DNA of 64,000 nucleotides from Pandoraea oxalativorans (GTDB lineage Bacteria > Pseudomonadota > Gammaproteobacteria > Burkholderiales > Burkholderiaceae). Of the stretch, positions 39,131 to 47,126 are shown one piece after another. The position numbers were made by a program, and so were the translations under genes. The stretch is taken from assembly GCF_000972785.3 (NCBI RefSeq), contig NZ_CP011253.3, positions 1 to 64,000 on the forward strand, given 5' to 3'. The notes beneath the pieces were generated by a model. It did not search any database and had not been told where the DNA came from. It saw only the letters and a program-made list of their open reading frames with translations. How positions within the stretch are numbered: position 1 is the stretch's first letter; the number at the start of each line of letters is the position of its first letter.

Positions 39131-40167
39131 ATGGAACAGGTTCTCACCGGCGTGGGCGCGCGGGATGCCGTCAACGACGAAAAAGCGGTGCGCACGGTCG
39201 CGCTGGCCAGTCTGATCGGCACGACCGTCGAGTGGTATGACTTCTTTCTCTACGGGACCATTACCGGTCTCGTGTTCAACAAACTTTTCTTTCCCAGCGG
39301 CGACGCCTTCGTCGCCACGGCGCTCGCCTACACCGTGTACGCGGTGGGATTCGCGACGCGACCGCTCGGCGGCATTCTGTTCGGGCACTTCGGGGATCGG
39401 CTCGGACGCAAACCGCTGCTGATCGTCACCCTCACCATCATGGGCGTGTCGACGTTTCTGATCGGCCTCGTGCCGACCTACGACAGCATCGGCATTGCCG
39501 CGCCACTGATCCTGCTGTTTCTGCGGTTGCTGCAAGGCATCGGCCTCGGCGGCGAATGGGGCGGCGCGGTGCTCATGGCGTTCGAATACGCGCCGCGCGA
39601 CAAACGCGGCCAGTTCGCGGCGTATCCGCAGATCGGGTTGGCGGTGGGGCTCTGTCTGTCGATGGGTGTCGTCGCCCTGCTCTCCTCGACGCTGACCGAT
39701 GCGCAGTTCATGTCGTGGGGATGGCGTCTCGCATTCATGCTGAGTCTGGTGCTGGTGGCCGTGGGCATGTTTATCCGGTTGCGCGTGCTGGAGACGCCCG
39801 AATTCGCCCGCATCAAGGACAGTCAGCACGTGGCGCACGTGCCGCTCTCCGAGATCGTGCGCGACTATCGTCGCAATGTGCTGCTCGGCTGGGGCGCGCG
39901 GTATATCGACGGCGTGGTGTTCAACGTCTACGCCGTGTTCGCGATTTCGTACCTTGTCGGCACACTGCATTTTCCCAAGACACCGATTCTGCTGGCCGTC
40001 ACCCTCGCCGCGCTGGTGCTGGTCGTGACGATTCCCTACGCGTCGAAGCTATCGGATCGCGTCGGGCGACGTCGTGTGTTCGCATGGGGGGCGCTGGCGT
40101 GTGGCGTGTCGTCGATTCCCGCGCTCGCGGTGATGCACTTCTCGTCGAACGTCGAGCTATTGTCGAA
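39131..40167 (+). pseudogene. MHS-family MFS transporter, 5' part, split by IS256 element
   Basis: The first 345 codons of a 12-helix proton symporter. AGGAGG lies 6 bases before the ATG (MEQVLTGVG). Family motifs are GTTVEWYDFFLYG in helix 1, GHFGDRLGRKPLLI, LLQGIGLGGEWGGAVLMAFEYAP and KLSDRVGRRRVFAWG. Coding is interrupted after VELLSN; the frame enters the IS and stops 10 codons later. Joining base 40167 to 41590 restores a 441-residue open frame across VELLSNVWWVSL. The product was probably a carboxylate or phosphonate-related importer, judged by its neighbours, and should now be inactive. Confidence 0.9.
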
Positions 40168-41584
40168 TCTGGTGTACGGAGTGCTTTGGGAAATATGAGA
40201 AGGCGGTGGCGGTTTAGCTGAGAATGTTGCTTGTCGAAGGCACACCGAGCAAAGCCGGCGCGAGCCGGCCCCGACCACCATGAAGAAGATTATGAAAGAA
40301 ACGAACGGCAGAAAAGCACAAACGAAGAGCGCGCTCGATGAACTGATCCAGCAAGGCGCGCGGCAGATCATCGAGCAGGCAGTCGAAGCGGAACTGGCGA
40401 GCATGCTTGAACAGTACAGCAACGTGAGGTCGATCGACGGTCGGCGTGCCGTGGTGCGCAACGGCTACCTACCAGAGCGCGAAGTCGTCACGGCCATCGG
40501 TCCGGTGCCGGTTCGGGTACCGAAGGTGCGTGATCGCTCGGGTTCGGGCATCCGCTTCAATTCGGCGGTCGTGCCGCCGTACGTTCGCAAATCCGCACGC
40601 GTGTCGGCCGCACTACCGTGGCTGTACCTGCGAGGCATCTCGACGGGCGACATGAGCGAAGCCATGGGCATCATGCTGGGCGGCCAGGTCAGCGGCCTGT
40701 CGCCAAATGTGGTGAGTCGTCTGAAGGCGCAATGGGCCGATGAGCATGCTCAGTGGAATCAGCGTGAGTTGTCGTTGGCGCGCTGGGTGTACTGGTGGGC
40801 TGACGGCATTCACACCGGCGTGCGCAGCGACGATTCCGACGGCCAGTGCCTGTTGGTGATCATTGGTGTCAAACCGGACGGAACGAAAGAGCGTGTGGCG
40901 ATCAGTGACGGGTATCGGGAATCGAAGGCGTCGTGGGCCGAACTGCTGCTCGATCTGAAAAAGCGCGGTCTGCAGTCAGGGCCGCTGCTGGCTTGCGGAG
41001 ATGGTGCGATGGGATTCTGGGCAGCGATGGAAGAAGTGTTCCCGCAGACCAAGCATCAGCGCTGCTGGTTCCACAAGATGGGCAACGTGCTCAACGCGCT
41101 GCCGAAATCGCAGCAGGCCCGCGCCAAAAAGGCGATGCAGGACATTTGGATGGCCGCCACGCGTGCCGAAGCGCTGGTTGCCTTCAATCACTTCGTTGAT
41201 ACCCACTCGGCAAAGTATCCGAAGGTGGTCGAAAAGCTGACGCAAGATCGCGACGAGCTGCTGGCATTTTACGATTTCCCGGCCGAACACTGGCAGCATC
41301 TGCGCACGACGAATCCGATTGAATCGACCTTCGCGACGGTGCGTCACCGCACCAAGCGCACGCGCAACTGCGTCTCGCGCGCGACGTTCCTCGGCCTGGC
41401 ATTCAAGCTGATCGAGTCGGCCGAAGACTCGGGGCGGCGCATCCGCGCCCCCGAAAAGATCGCGACGATGCTTGACGGGATGACGTTCAAGGATGGAGAG
41501 CCGGTGACCGACAGCACACCGGCTCAGCAGCCCCTGGCCGCCTAATCTTGCTCACGCCCCGTACACCAGATTTGACTTTAACTC
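40168..41584 (+). mobile_element. IS256-family insertion sequence
   Basis: A roughly 1417-bp element inside the MFS gene. TCTGGTGTACGG at the left end is repeated inverted near the right end (CCGTACACCAGA, about 41560-41571). The right side carries about 14 further bases (TTTGACTTTAACTC) before the host sequence resumes. The shared host sequence seen on both sides is TCGAA (40163-40167 and 41585-41589), shorter than the 8-9 bp usual for IS256, so the exact ends are uncertain by a few bases. Confidence 0.85.
40280..41545 (+). CDS. IS256-family (mutator type) transposase
   Basis: A 421-residue mutator-family transposase, intact. Typical sequences: MKKIMKETNGRKAQ start, AVEAELASMLEQYSN, the NGYLPEREVVTAIGPVPVRVPKVRDRSG domain, YWWADGIHTGVRSD (first Asp of the DDE set), LLACGDGAMGFWAAMEEVFPQTKHQRCWFHKMGNVLNALPK (second Asp and the C-x2-H type motif), and RTTNPIESTFATVRHRTKRTRNC (Glu). 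It lies in the same direction as the disrupted MFS gene. Confidence 0.95.
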   Translation: MKKIMKETNGRKAQTKSALDELIQQGARQIIEQAVEAELASMLEQYSNVRSIDGRRAVVRNGYLPEREVVTAIGPVPVRVPKVRDRSGSGIRFNSAVVPPYVRKSARVSAALPWLYLRGISTGDMSEAMGIMLGGQVSGLSPNVVSRLKAQWADEHAQWNQRELSLARWVYWWADGIHTGVRSDDSDGQCLLVIIGVKPDGTKERVAISDGYRESKASWAELLLDLKKRGLQSGPLLACGDGAMGFWAAMEEVFPQTKHQRCWFHKMGNVLNALPKSQQARAKKAMQDIWMAATRAEALVAFNHFVDTHSAKYPKVVEKLTQDRDELLAFYDFPAEHWQHLRTTNPIESTFATVRHRTKRTRNCVSRATFLGLAFKLIESAEDSGRRIRAPEKIATMLDGMTFKDGEPVTDSTPAQQPLAA

Positions 41585-41589
41585 TCGAA

Positions 41590-41878
41590 CGTCTGGTGGG
41601 TGTCGCTTGCCGTGATCGTGCCGCTGGGCGTGGTGTACGCGTTCGTGTACGGCCCGGAGGCGTCGCTGTTCTGCGAACTGTTCGACACGCGCGTGCGCTA
41701 CACCGGCATCTCCGTCGTCTATCAGGTCTCGGGTATCGTTTCGAGTTCGATCACGCCGTTGATTGCCGCGACGCTGCTGGAATACGGTGGCCACAAGCCG
41801 TGGTGGATTGCGGTGTACGTGCTGGGGGTGGGATGCCTGTCTGCCGCGTGTGCGAAGGCGATGAAGCGGACTTATTGA
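41590..41878 (+). pseudogene. MHS-family MFS transporter, 3' part
   Basis: The remaining 95 codons of the transporter, in frame with the 5' part once the IS and one TCGAA are removed. It carries the last helices (VSLAVIVPLGVVYAFVYGPEASLFCELFDTRVRYTGISVVYQVSG...), where FCELFDTRVRYTG is the family's motif near helix 10. It has no start of its own with a ribosome site. Confidence 0.9.
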
Positions 41879-41952
41879 CGCGGGCTTGCTGAAACGGTCT
41901 TACTGTGGGGAGCGGATCAGGCTCGGGGAGGAAGGTCCCGCAGTGCGGGAAC

Positions 41953-41993
41953 ACGGCAGGCCGGTGGATGGCTCCCCGGCTTGCCGTTTTTTT
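41953..41993 (+). terminator. Terminator after MFS gene
   Basis: ACGGCAGGCCGG (41953-41964) pairs with CCGGCTTGCCGT (41976-41987) with one G-T wobble and runs into T7. It ends just before the stop codon of the convergent small secreted protein gene. Confidence 0.85.
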
Positions 41994-42005
41994 ATGCCGC
42001 GCGGA

Positions 42006-42257
42006 TTACTGACCGAAGTAAATCGACCCGGCGCGGTTCACGCGACCCGGCACTTCATACGCCGGCGAAACCACCGAACCGGCTTGCGCAGCGACTGCGC
42101 CCGGTTGTGCCTGCACCTGCGTCTGAGCTTGCTGTTGAACTTGTTGCGGCTGGGCGGGCGGCTGCGTGTTCTCGGCAGCGCTCGCGCTGGTCATGACGCC
42201 TGCGCTCAGCAGGGCGGCGGCAACAGTCGATGCGAACAGAGCGTGTTTCATTTTCAT
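42006..42257 (-). CDS. Small secreted Gln/Ala-rich protein (DUF4148-like tail)
   Basis: An 83-residue precursor with a signal peptide (MKMKHALFASTVAAALLSAG, cleavage near SASA) and a mature part made of Gln/Pro/Ala repeats (PAQPQQVQQQAQTQVQAQP). It ends NRAGSIYFGQ, matching the RAG-x-x-YFG tail of the frameshifted DUF4148 gene at 33.4 kb. AGGAGAAATGAAA stands before the ATG. Probably periplasmic or exported; function unknown. Confidence 0.8.
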   Translation of the reverse strand: MKMKHALFASTVAAALLSAGVMTSASAAENTQPPAQPQQVQQQAQTQVQAQPGAVAAQAGSVVSPAYEVPGRVNRAGSIYFGQ

Positions 42258-42442
42258 TTCTCCTGTCTGGCGAGACGTCCACCATGGGCGCCGTCATTGC
42301 CGCCAATCTACGCTCGCGGCACAAGGAGAAAAACGCGGTCCTGGATAAGGACGCATTGCTGAAAATGAAATAATCAGTGCTCAGCAAGACCAACTTGCTC
42401 AGGCCGCCACGCAATGCGCGCGACGGACCGGTCAATGGCCAG

Positions 42443-42568
42443 TCAGCGACGCGTCACGCGTACGCGAGCTTCCTGCTGACGGCGCGAACGGGCGGCACGG
42501 CTGCGAAGATACGACGCGGTGAGCAACGAAGCGCTCGCCAGTAAAAGGAAAGAACCGAGGGCAGCCAT
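42443..42568 (-). CDS. Small membrane protein
   Basis: A 41-residue ORF with AGGAG 7 bases before its ATG. Residues 2-20 (AALGSFLLLASASLLTASYL) form one membrane helix, followed by an Arg-rich cytoplasmic tail (RSRAARSRRQQEARVRVTRR). By the positive-inside rule the tail is in the cytoplasm. No family recognised. Confidence 0.55.
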   Translation of the reverse strand: MAALGSFLLLASASLLTASYLRSRAARSRRQQEARVRVTRR

Positions 42569-43001
42569 GGTAATGCTCCTGTACTGACCGGCATCGTCCG
42601 CGGTGCGGCGCACCCTGCGAGCCACGATGTCGGCTGACTTCATCATGTTGTCACTCTACTGCTGACGCACTTCGCGATAAACCCCATCGCACTAAAGACC
42701 CTGTTGCGCACAGCGGCATGCTGGTCGAAAACCGCTCGAAAATGCGCCGAAATCACCGCGCATATCCTGTTCAACGGCATTAAGCGGTTGATTTTCAATA
42801 GTTTTTTCGAATCGGACGATCGGTTGCATTTCGTAGACGCTCAGTTGCGAAAAAACCACGGGTTTTCCCTAAGATTCACTCATGCCAACGCGACGGACAC
42901 CGCAACGCAGCAAAACGAAGTGCCCCCCGGCCTCGACGCTGATGATGCCCCGAACGCTAGCTGAACCCGAAGTATTCAACCAAATTGACAGGAGTCTCAC
43001 C
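42569..43001. other. Non-coding gap upstream of DUF4148 gene
   Basis: A 433-bp gap between divergent small genes. It is AT-richer around 42770-42870 and should hold the promoters for both. No operator or RNA element is recognisable. Confidence 0.4.
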
Positions 43002-43328
43002 ATGAACACCCGTATCCTTGCTGCCGTTGTTGCCGCCGCTTCGTTCGTTTCCGCCTCGGCTTTCGCAGACGCTCGTTACAACGACAACACGCCTGATGTC
43101 GCCGCTGCAACGCAAAGCCAGGTCAGCCGCGCGGAAGTTCGCGCCGAACTGGCCCAGGCTGCCGCAAACGGCCAACTGCTGCAAAGCGAAACCGGCGCGC
43201 CGCTCGTGGCCGCTGCTCAGACGCAAAACGTTGCCACGACCGCTCCGGCCGCCGCAGCGCTGACCCGCGCCGACGTCCGCGCACAACTGAGCGATCGCAA
43301 CGTGTTCGCACAGGACAGCCGCTCGTAA
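43002..43328 (+). CDS. DUF4148-family secreted protein
   Basis: A 108-residue precursor with a signal peptide (MNTRILAAVVAAASFVSASAFA) and a mature part containing two copies of the family's short repeat: VSRAEVRAELAQAAANGQLL and LTRADVRAQLSDRNVF. AGGAG precedes the ATG by 8 bases. DUF4148 proteins are small exported proteins common in Burkholderiales, often stress-responsive, with unknown role. A strong terminator follows. Confidence 0.88.
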   Translation: MNTRILAAVVAAASFVSASAFADARYNDNTPDVAAATQSQVSRAEVRAELAQAAANGQLLQSETGAPLVAAAQTQNVATTAPAAAALTRADVRAQLSDRNVFAQDSRS

Positions 43329-43692
43329 TCGGACCGTTCCTCCACGTTCGTCCACGTCCCTGTAGTACAGCAGCACCCACGCATCGACCCCAAGCGACGC
43401 GAAGCCGCCGACCGGAATCCGGTCGGCGGTTTTTTTATGGCATTGGGGAAAGGACGCAAGGGGCATGGGGCGCATCGAGCGCATCGAGCGCCCGCTGGTT
43501 GCGGACGTCCCGCGACAACTTCGGTCTCAAATACAGAAGCCGCGCCAATGGGCGTCCGTAGAATCCGCGTCACTGCTTCCGGCGCGTGGCACGAGAACAT
43601 CGAAAACGCACGCAGTAGAAGCGCGCCACGCACCGCTATCCGACTGTTGTCGCTGGCGTCCGACACAACCCCTTCCCGGATTTCCCCGAACC
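43329..43692. other. Gap before deaminase-like gene
   Basis: Apart from the DUF4148 terminator this 364-bp stretch shows no supported gene. The frame of the downstream deaminase-like gene is open back to 43465, but the extra residues are Arg-rich and unlike a protein N-terminus. Confidence 0.4.
43405..43436 (+). terminator. DUF4148 gene terminator
   Basis: CCGCCGACCGG and CCGGTCGGCGG form a perfect 11-bp stem with loop AAT, followed by T7. Confidence 0.92.
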
Positions 43693-44967
43693 ATGCCCAT
43701 CGCCAATCCCTTGCGAACCTCGCAGGACGCCGTCTGTCGTCCCGAACCGATCAACGACGCGACGAGGACAACTGCTGCGGCTCAAGCCCTCGTCCGCTCG
43801 CTTCGCAACGCGCATGCGATGCCCGAATACGAAGCCTCGGCGCTCGACGCGGTCATCGCGCGTCGGGTTGCCGCCCGTCACACGCCGCAGATGTACCCGG
43901 CCCGCTACTACTTCCTCAATGCGTCCGAGGTGTCGCGCATCGCACGCCGTCCCATCGACCCGCCCGCACCCAAGCGCTATCTCGGCTTCGACCGCATCAC
44001 GCAGTCGCTGCGGCATATCGCGATCGCCGTGAACATGACGATGCGCGCGCGCTTCGATATCGATCCGTTGGAAGTGCAGGCGAGCGTGTTTGGCGGACGG
44101 CTGCACATCGCGTCGAATTTTCACGCTGGACGCATCCGCGAAGCGCTGCATCTCGCGCTGACGGACGACGCCCTGATGTCGGGGGCGCCCCGGCGTCCCG
44201 CGCGTGAGGACATACGCAACTGGGACGCCATGGTCATGTCCCGCCGCGTGCGCGATATCGCCAAGTTGCGACACCACTATGTCGACGGACGCGGGCTGGC
44301 GGGTATGCGCGCAGCGGCGCGTGCCGAAGTGACGGCGGGCATTGGACGCCCCTCGGAGGGGGCATTGCCGGTGGACAGCACATTGCGTCAGCTCGACGAT
44401 GCTTTCGACACGCTGAGCCGTGTGCTGCAAGACGCCGCGCGCGCTGCGTCGACGTTTGACGATCTGGTCGTACACACGCCGATGCAGGACGGCACGCCGA
44501 AGCTGCCCTTACTGCCCGACGGTGTTACGCAAACCATGCACGCCGAGCAGTGCATCGAGTCGGCCATCGCACAACACGCCGCCCCCTGGCACTGCGAGGC
44601 CGTCGCCCGGTTGGACTTGCCCGCCGACGCGCTGATCGTCGTGCCGATGGCCGGGCGCTTCGTGCCATGTGCTGCGTGCGCCGAAGTCGAAGCGCAGAGT
44701 CGCACGCAGGGCGGTCTGTTCGATCCGGCGAACGGCAAGTTCGTGCTGCATCGCAGTAGCCAGCGCATCGGCATGGCGTTTGCGAACGAAGTGCAGCACA
44801 TCGCGCAGTCGACGTTGGCGTCGACGCCGGAACTGGCTGCACGTCGTGCACAGGTCATTGCCGAGCGTTTCGTCGACGCGCCACAATCGCTGCGCGCCTA
44901 TGGTCAACCGGTGGTGCCCGATTACTCGCTCGATACGGAAAGCGAGAGCTCGGGCGACGAGTCGTGA
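43693..44967 (+). CDS. Candidate deaminase-fold protein, possible secreted effector
   Basis: A 424-residue protein of unknown family. Two motifs fit the cytidine-deaminase-like zinc site: His283-Ala-Glu285 (TMHAEQCIESAI) and Pro325-Cys326-Ala-Ala-Cys329 (GRFVPCAACAEVE), 41 residues apart, with a hydrophobic strand ALIVVPMAG just before the second. A strand pair VQASVFGGRLHIASN (129-142) could be the first two strands, followed by a long helical insert (about 145-275). The N-terminus is Thr/Ala-rich without a signal peptide. The start ATG has no strong ribosome site. It is convergent with the effector-like gene at 45.0 kb. Substrate and secretion are unknown; homology to deaminases is inferred from motifs alone. 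Confidence 0.6.
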   Translation: MPIANPLRTSQDAVCRPEPINDATRTTAAAQALVRSLRNAHAMPEYEASALDAVIARRVAARHTPQMYPARYYFLNASEVSRIARRPIDPPAPKRYLGFDRITQSLRHIAIAVNMTMRARFDIDPLEVQASVFGGRLHIASNFHAGRIREALHLALTDDALMSGAPRRPAREDIRNWDAMVMSRRVRDIAKLRHHYVDGRGLAGMRAAARAEVTAGIGRPSEGALPVDSTLRQLDDAFDTLSRVLQDAARAASTFDDLVVHTPMQDGTPKLPLLPDGVTQTMHAEQCIESAIAQHAAPWHCEAVARLDLPADALIVVPMAGRFVPCAACAEVEAQSRTQGGLFDPANGKFVLHRSSQRIGMAFANEVQHIAQSTLASTPELAARRAQVIAERFVDAPQSLRAYGQPVVPDYSLDTESESSGDES

Positions 44968-45013
44968 TGCTGACTGACGTCACGCTCGCCGATCACTGCT
45001 GCGCAACGCCGGG

Positions 45014-46438
45014 CTATTCCTTCACCTGCGCGTCGGCAGGCATCTGACGCGCTTCGTCCTTCAATTTCCCCAGCAATTTGGCACCGAGCGCCGTATCGTT
45101 CAGATCCGCGTAGGTGGCGCGGTCGCGATAGTGAAGCATCTCCGTGCCGTCCGAGACGCCGATCGATGCCGACATGATCTCGTGATACGAGTGGTGGTTC
45201 TTCGGCGGCATCAGGTTCGCCATCATCACCATGCGCGCTTCGGCGAGCGAGGGCCAATCCGAAACGTCGCCCGAATATGCCGCTATCTCACGGCACTGTG
45301 CGTAGTGGTTCAGGTAGCGCAGCGTATGTCCGCTCGGTCCCGAGATGACCGGCTTGTCGTGCAGGATGGCCCCGAACGCCCAGGTGCCGATGGCCGGATC
45401 GTTGCGGTCCGACGTCCTGACCATGTTCGAGCGGTCGCCCGTGCGATGTTGCCGCACATGCGAGCCAATCGGATTCAGCCATCGGCCGTTGTCCTCGTCG
45501 TCGGTGTATTCCGCCGTGCTCCACGTGATGTCCAGTACATCGTGCAGCAGCTTGCGACGCTCGTCCAAGTCGCATCGAAACATGTAGTCGACGACGTCCC
45601 GACATGCTGTGAAGCCGTCTTCGCGCATCACACGGTCCGCGCCCGCATGCGCGAGAACCTTGAGGAACGCGTCCTCACCGGCCGGGTTGTGTCGTAACGT
45701 CTCCCAGCGGGATTGCATGACGTCTCGGATACGGTCGGGCAACTGCACCGGCGACTTGATCTGCGCGATGGGCACGTCGAACTCCCGAAGATTCCACGGA
45801 TGCATGGGATTCTCGGGATGCGGTGCGGCGTTGAACATGTTGCGTCGACGGTGTTTGTCCGGTGCGTGGGGATCGTCGTAATGCGAGGCTTCGGCCTTGA
45901 TCAGCGTGGCGAGCACGTGGGCGTCGAGCGTGTCGCGCGAGTTCAGACATTCGTCTGCGCCGCCGATCCCGACCTGCTCGTCGATGATCTTGGCCTGCGC
46001 CTTCGCGTCGAAGTCCTCGAACCGCATCGGTGCACCGGTCAGCTCACGGATGCGACGTGCGATGTCGCGAATCTCCGGGGCGTCGCACAGCGTCTGCCCC
46101 AGCTTGCGCTCGAATTCGACGCGTGCAGAGGCTTTCGTGTAGTAAGGCGCGCAATCGAAGATATTGCGCCCCGCGTCGCGGCGTCGAAAATCGTCGAACG
46201 CTTTGCTGTCGGGCAGCGAATCCACAGAATCCGTCGAGTCGGTGCGTGTGTGCAGACCGAAGCTCATCTTCAGGGCGGGCATGGGCTGTTCCGGCGCCAT
46301 TTGGATGTGCCGCTCCAGCGCGCGATTGTCGAATTCACCGGCGACGCGCGCGCGGCGCAGAAACTGCGCACCCAGCGCCATCTCCAGAAGGTTGCCGGTG
46401 GACTGTACGCGCGCAATGTTGGACTGAACTTTCAACAT
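45014..46438 (-). CDS. Unknown protein, possible type III effector
   Basis: A 474-residue protein I cannot assign to a family. It has no signal peptide or membrane helix, is rich in His, Asp and Arg, and contains clusters that could be catalytic or metal-binding (PVISGPSGHTLRYLNHYAQ near 365-383 and PPKNHHSYHEIMSASIG near 413-429). Its ATG is 6 bases after the stop of a gene for a CesT-like chaperone, a spacing typical of effector-chaperone pairs in type III secretion. Upstream the order is chaperone first, effector second. No secretion apparatus genes are in the window, so the effector role is inference. Confidence 0.55.
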   Translation of the reverse strand: MLKVQSNIARVQSTGNLLEMALGAQFLRRARVAGEFDNRALERHIQMAPEQPMPALKMSFGLHTRTDSTDSVDSLPDSKAFDDFRRRDAGRNIFDCAPYYTKASARVEFERKLGQTLCDAPEIRDIARRIRELTGAPMRFEDFDAKAQAKIIDEQVGIGGADECLNSRDTLDAHVLATLIKAEASHYDDPHAPDKHRRRNMFNAAPHPENPMHPWNLREFDVPIAQIKSPVQLPDRIRDVMQSRWETLRHNPAGEDAFLKVLAHAGADRVMREDGFTACRDVVDYMFRCDLDERRKLLHDVLDITWSTAEYTDDEDNGRWLNPIGSHVRQHRTGDRSNMVRTSDRNDPAIGTWAFGAILHDKPVISGPSGHTLRYLNHYAQCREIAAYSGDVSDWPSLAEARMVMMANLMPPKNHHSYHEIMSASIGVSDGTEMLHYRDRATYADLNDTALGAKLLGKLKDEARQMPADAQVKE

Positions 46439-46444
46439 GATGGC

Positions 46445-46930
46445 CTAATAAACCTCGTTTCTTAGAAATTGAACCAGCTTTCGGTACTCGGAGAAAAGAC
46501 TGTCGATCGTTCCTTCAGCATCCTTATGAATATCTTCATAGTCGATGCCCGAGAACCCGAGCAATAAAATGCCCTCCGTCGCTTCAATGGAAATCATCGG
46601 TGGGCGGGTGATATCAGAAAAACAGTTTTCCGATATCAGTTGAATTGGATGAGGCTGACCCAGCATCGCGGGGGGTATGTCGACACGGAAATAAACGTCG
46701 AACGTTTCGACCGATTCGTTGGCGCGAAAATAGAGGGCGTCGCCGTTCTCGAGCGTGATGCCCGCCCCCGGAAACGCTTGCGCCTGAAGCCCGTGCAGGC
46801 CGAAGCGCCGGGAAATGACGTCGAGTAATTCGTTCAGCCGACGTTGCGGCATGCCCGGCAGGGGTGAATGCAGCGGCGAGCCGTCAGTGCGTTGCGTGCC
46901 GTGTGGCAGCGCGCGCAATGTGTGTTGCAT
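46445..46930 (-). CDS. CesT/Tir-type secretion chaperone-like protein
   Basis: A 161-residue acidic protein with the size and pattern of class I type III chaperones: an N-terminal helix (RLNELLDVISRRFGLHG, about 30-46), alternating strands (GITLENGDALYFRAN, VETFDVYFRVDIPP, MISIEATEGILLLGFSG), and a C-terminal helix (EGTIDSLFSEYRKLVQFLRNEV). Such proteins bind the N-terminus of one effector and keep it secretable. The first 28 residues may be spurious since the ribosome site at this ATG is weak. Family assignment rests on fold pattern and gene pairing, not on a database match. Confidence 0.55.
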   Translation of the reverse strand: MQHTLRALPHGTQRTDGSPLHSPLPGMPQRRLNELLDVISRRFGLHGLQAQAFPGAGITLENGDALYFRANESVETFDVYFRVDIPPAMLGQPHPIQLISENCFSDITRPPMISIEATEGILLLGFSGIDYEDIHKDAEGTIDSLFSEYRKLVQFLRNEVY

Positions 46931-47126
46931 GATGCAGATGTCCAGTAAATGTCGTAACCGGGGCGCATGTTAAAGATTTGCTGTCACGTCGAATAGACAA
47001 GTGCGCGGATTTGGGGTGAATCATGAGAAATGATTCTGATATTTCCCGACTGACGGATTTACGTAATCCGATTTGAAATTTTTTCGCGTACGACCGGTCG
47101 CCGGGCAAATCGTCGGGCAAAAAAAA

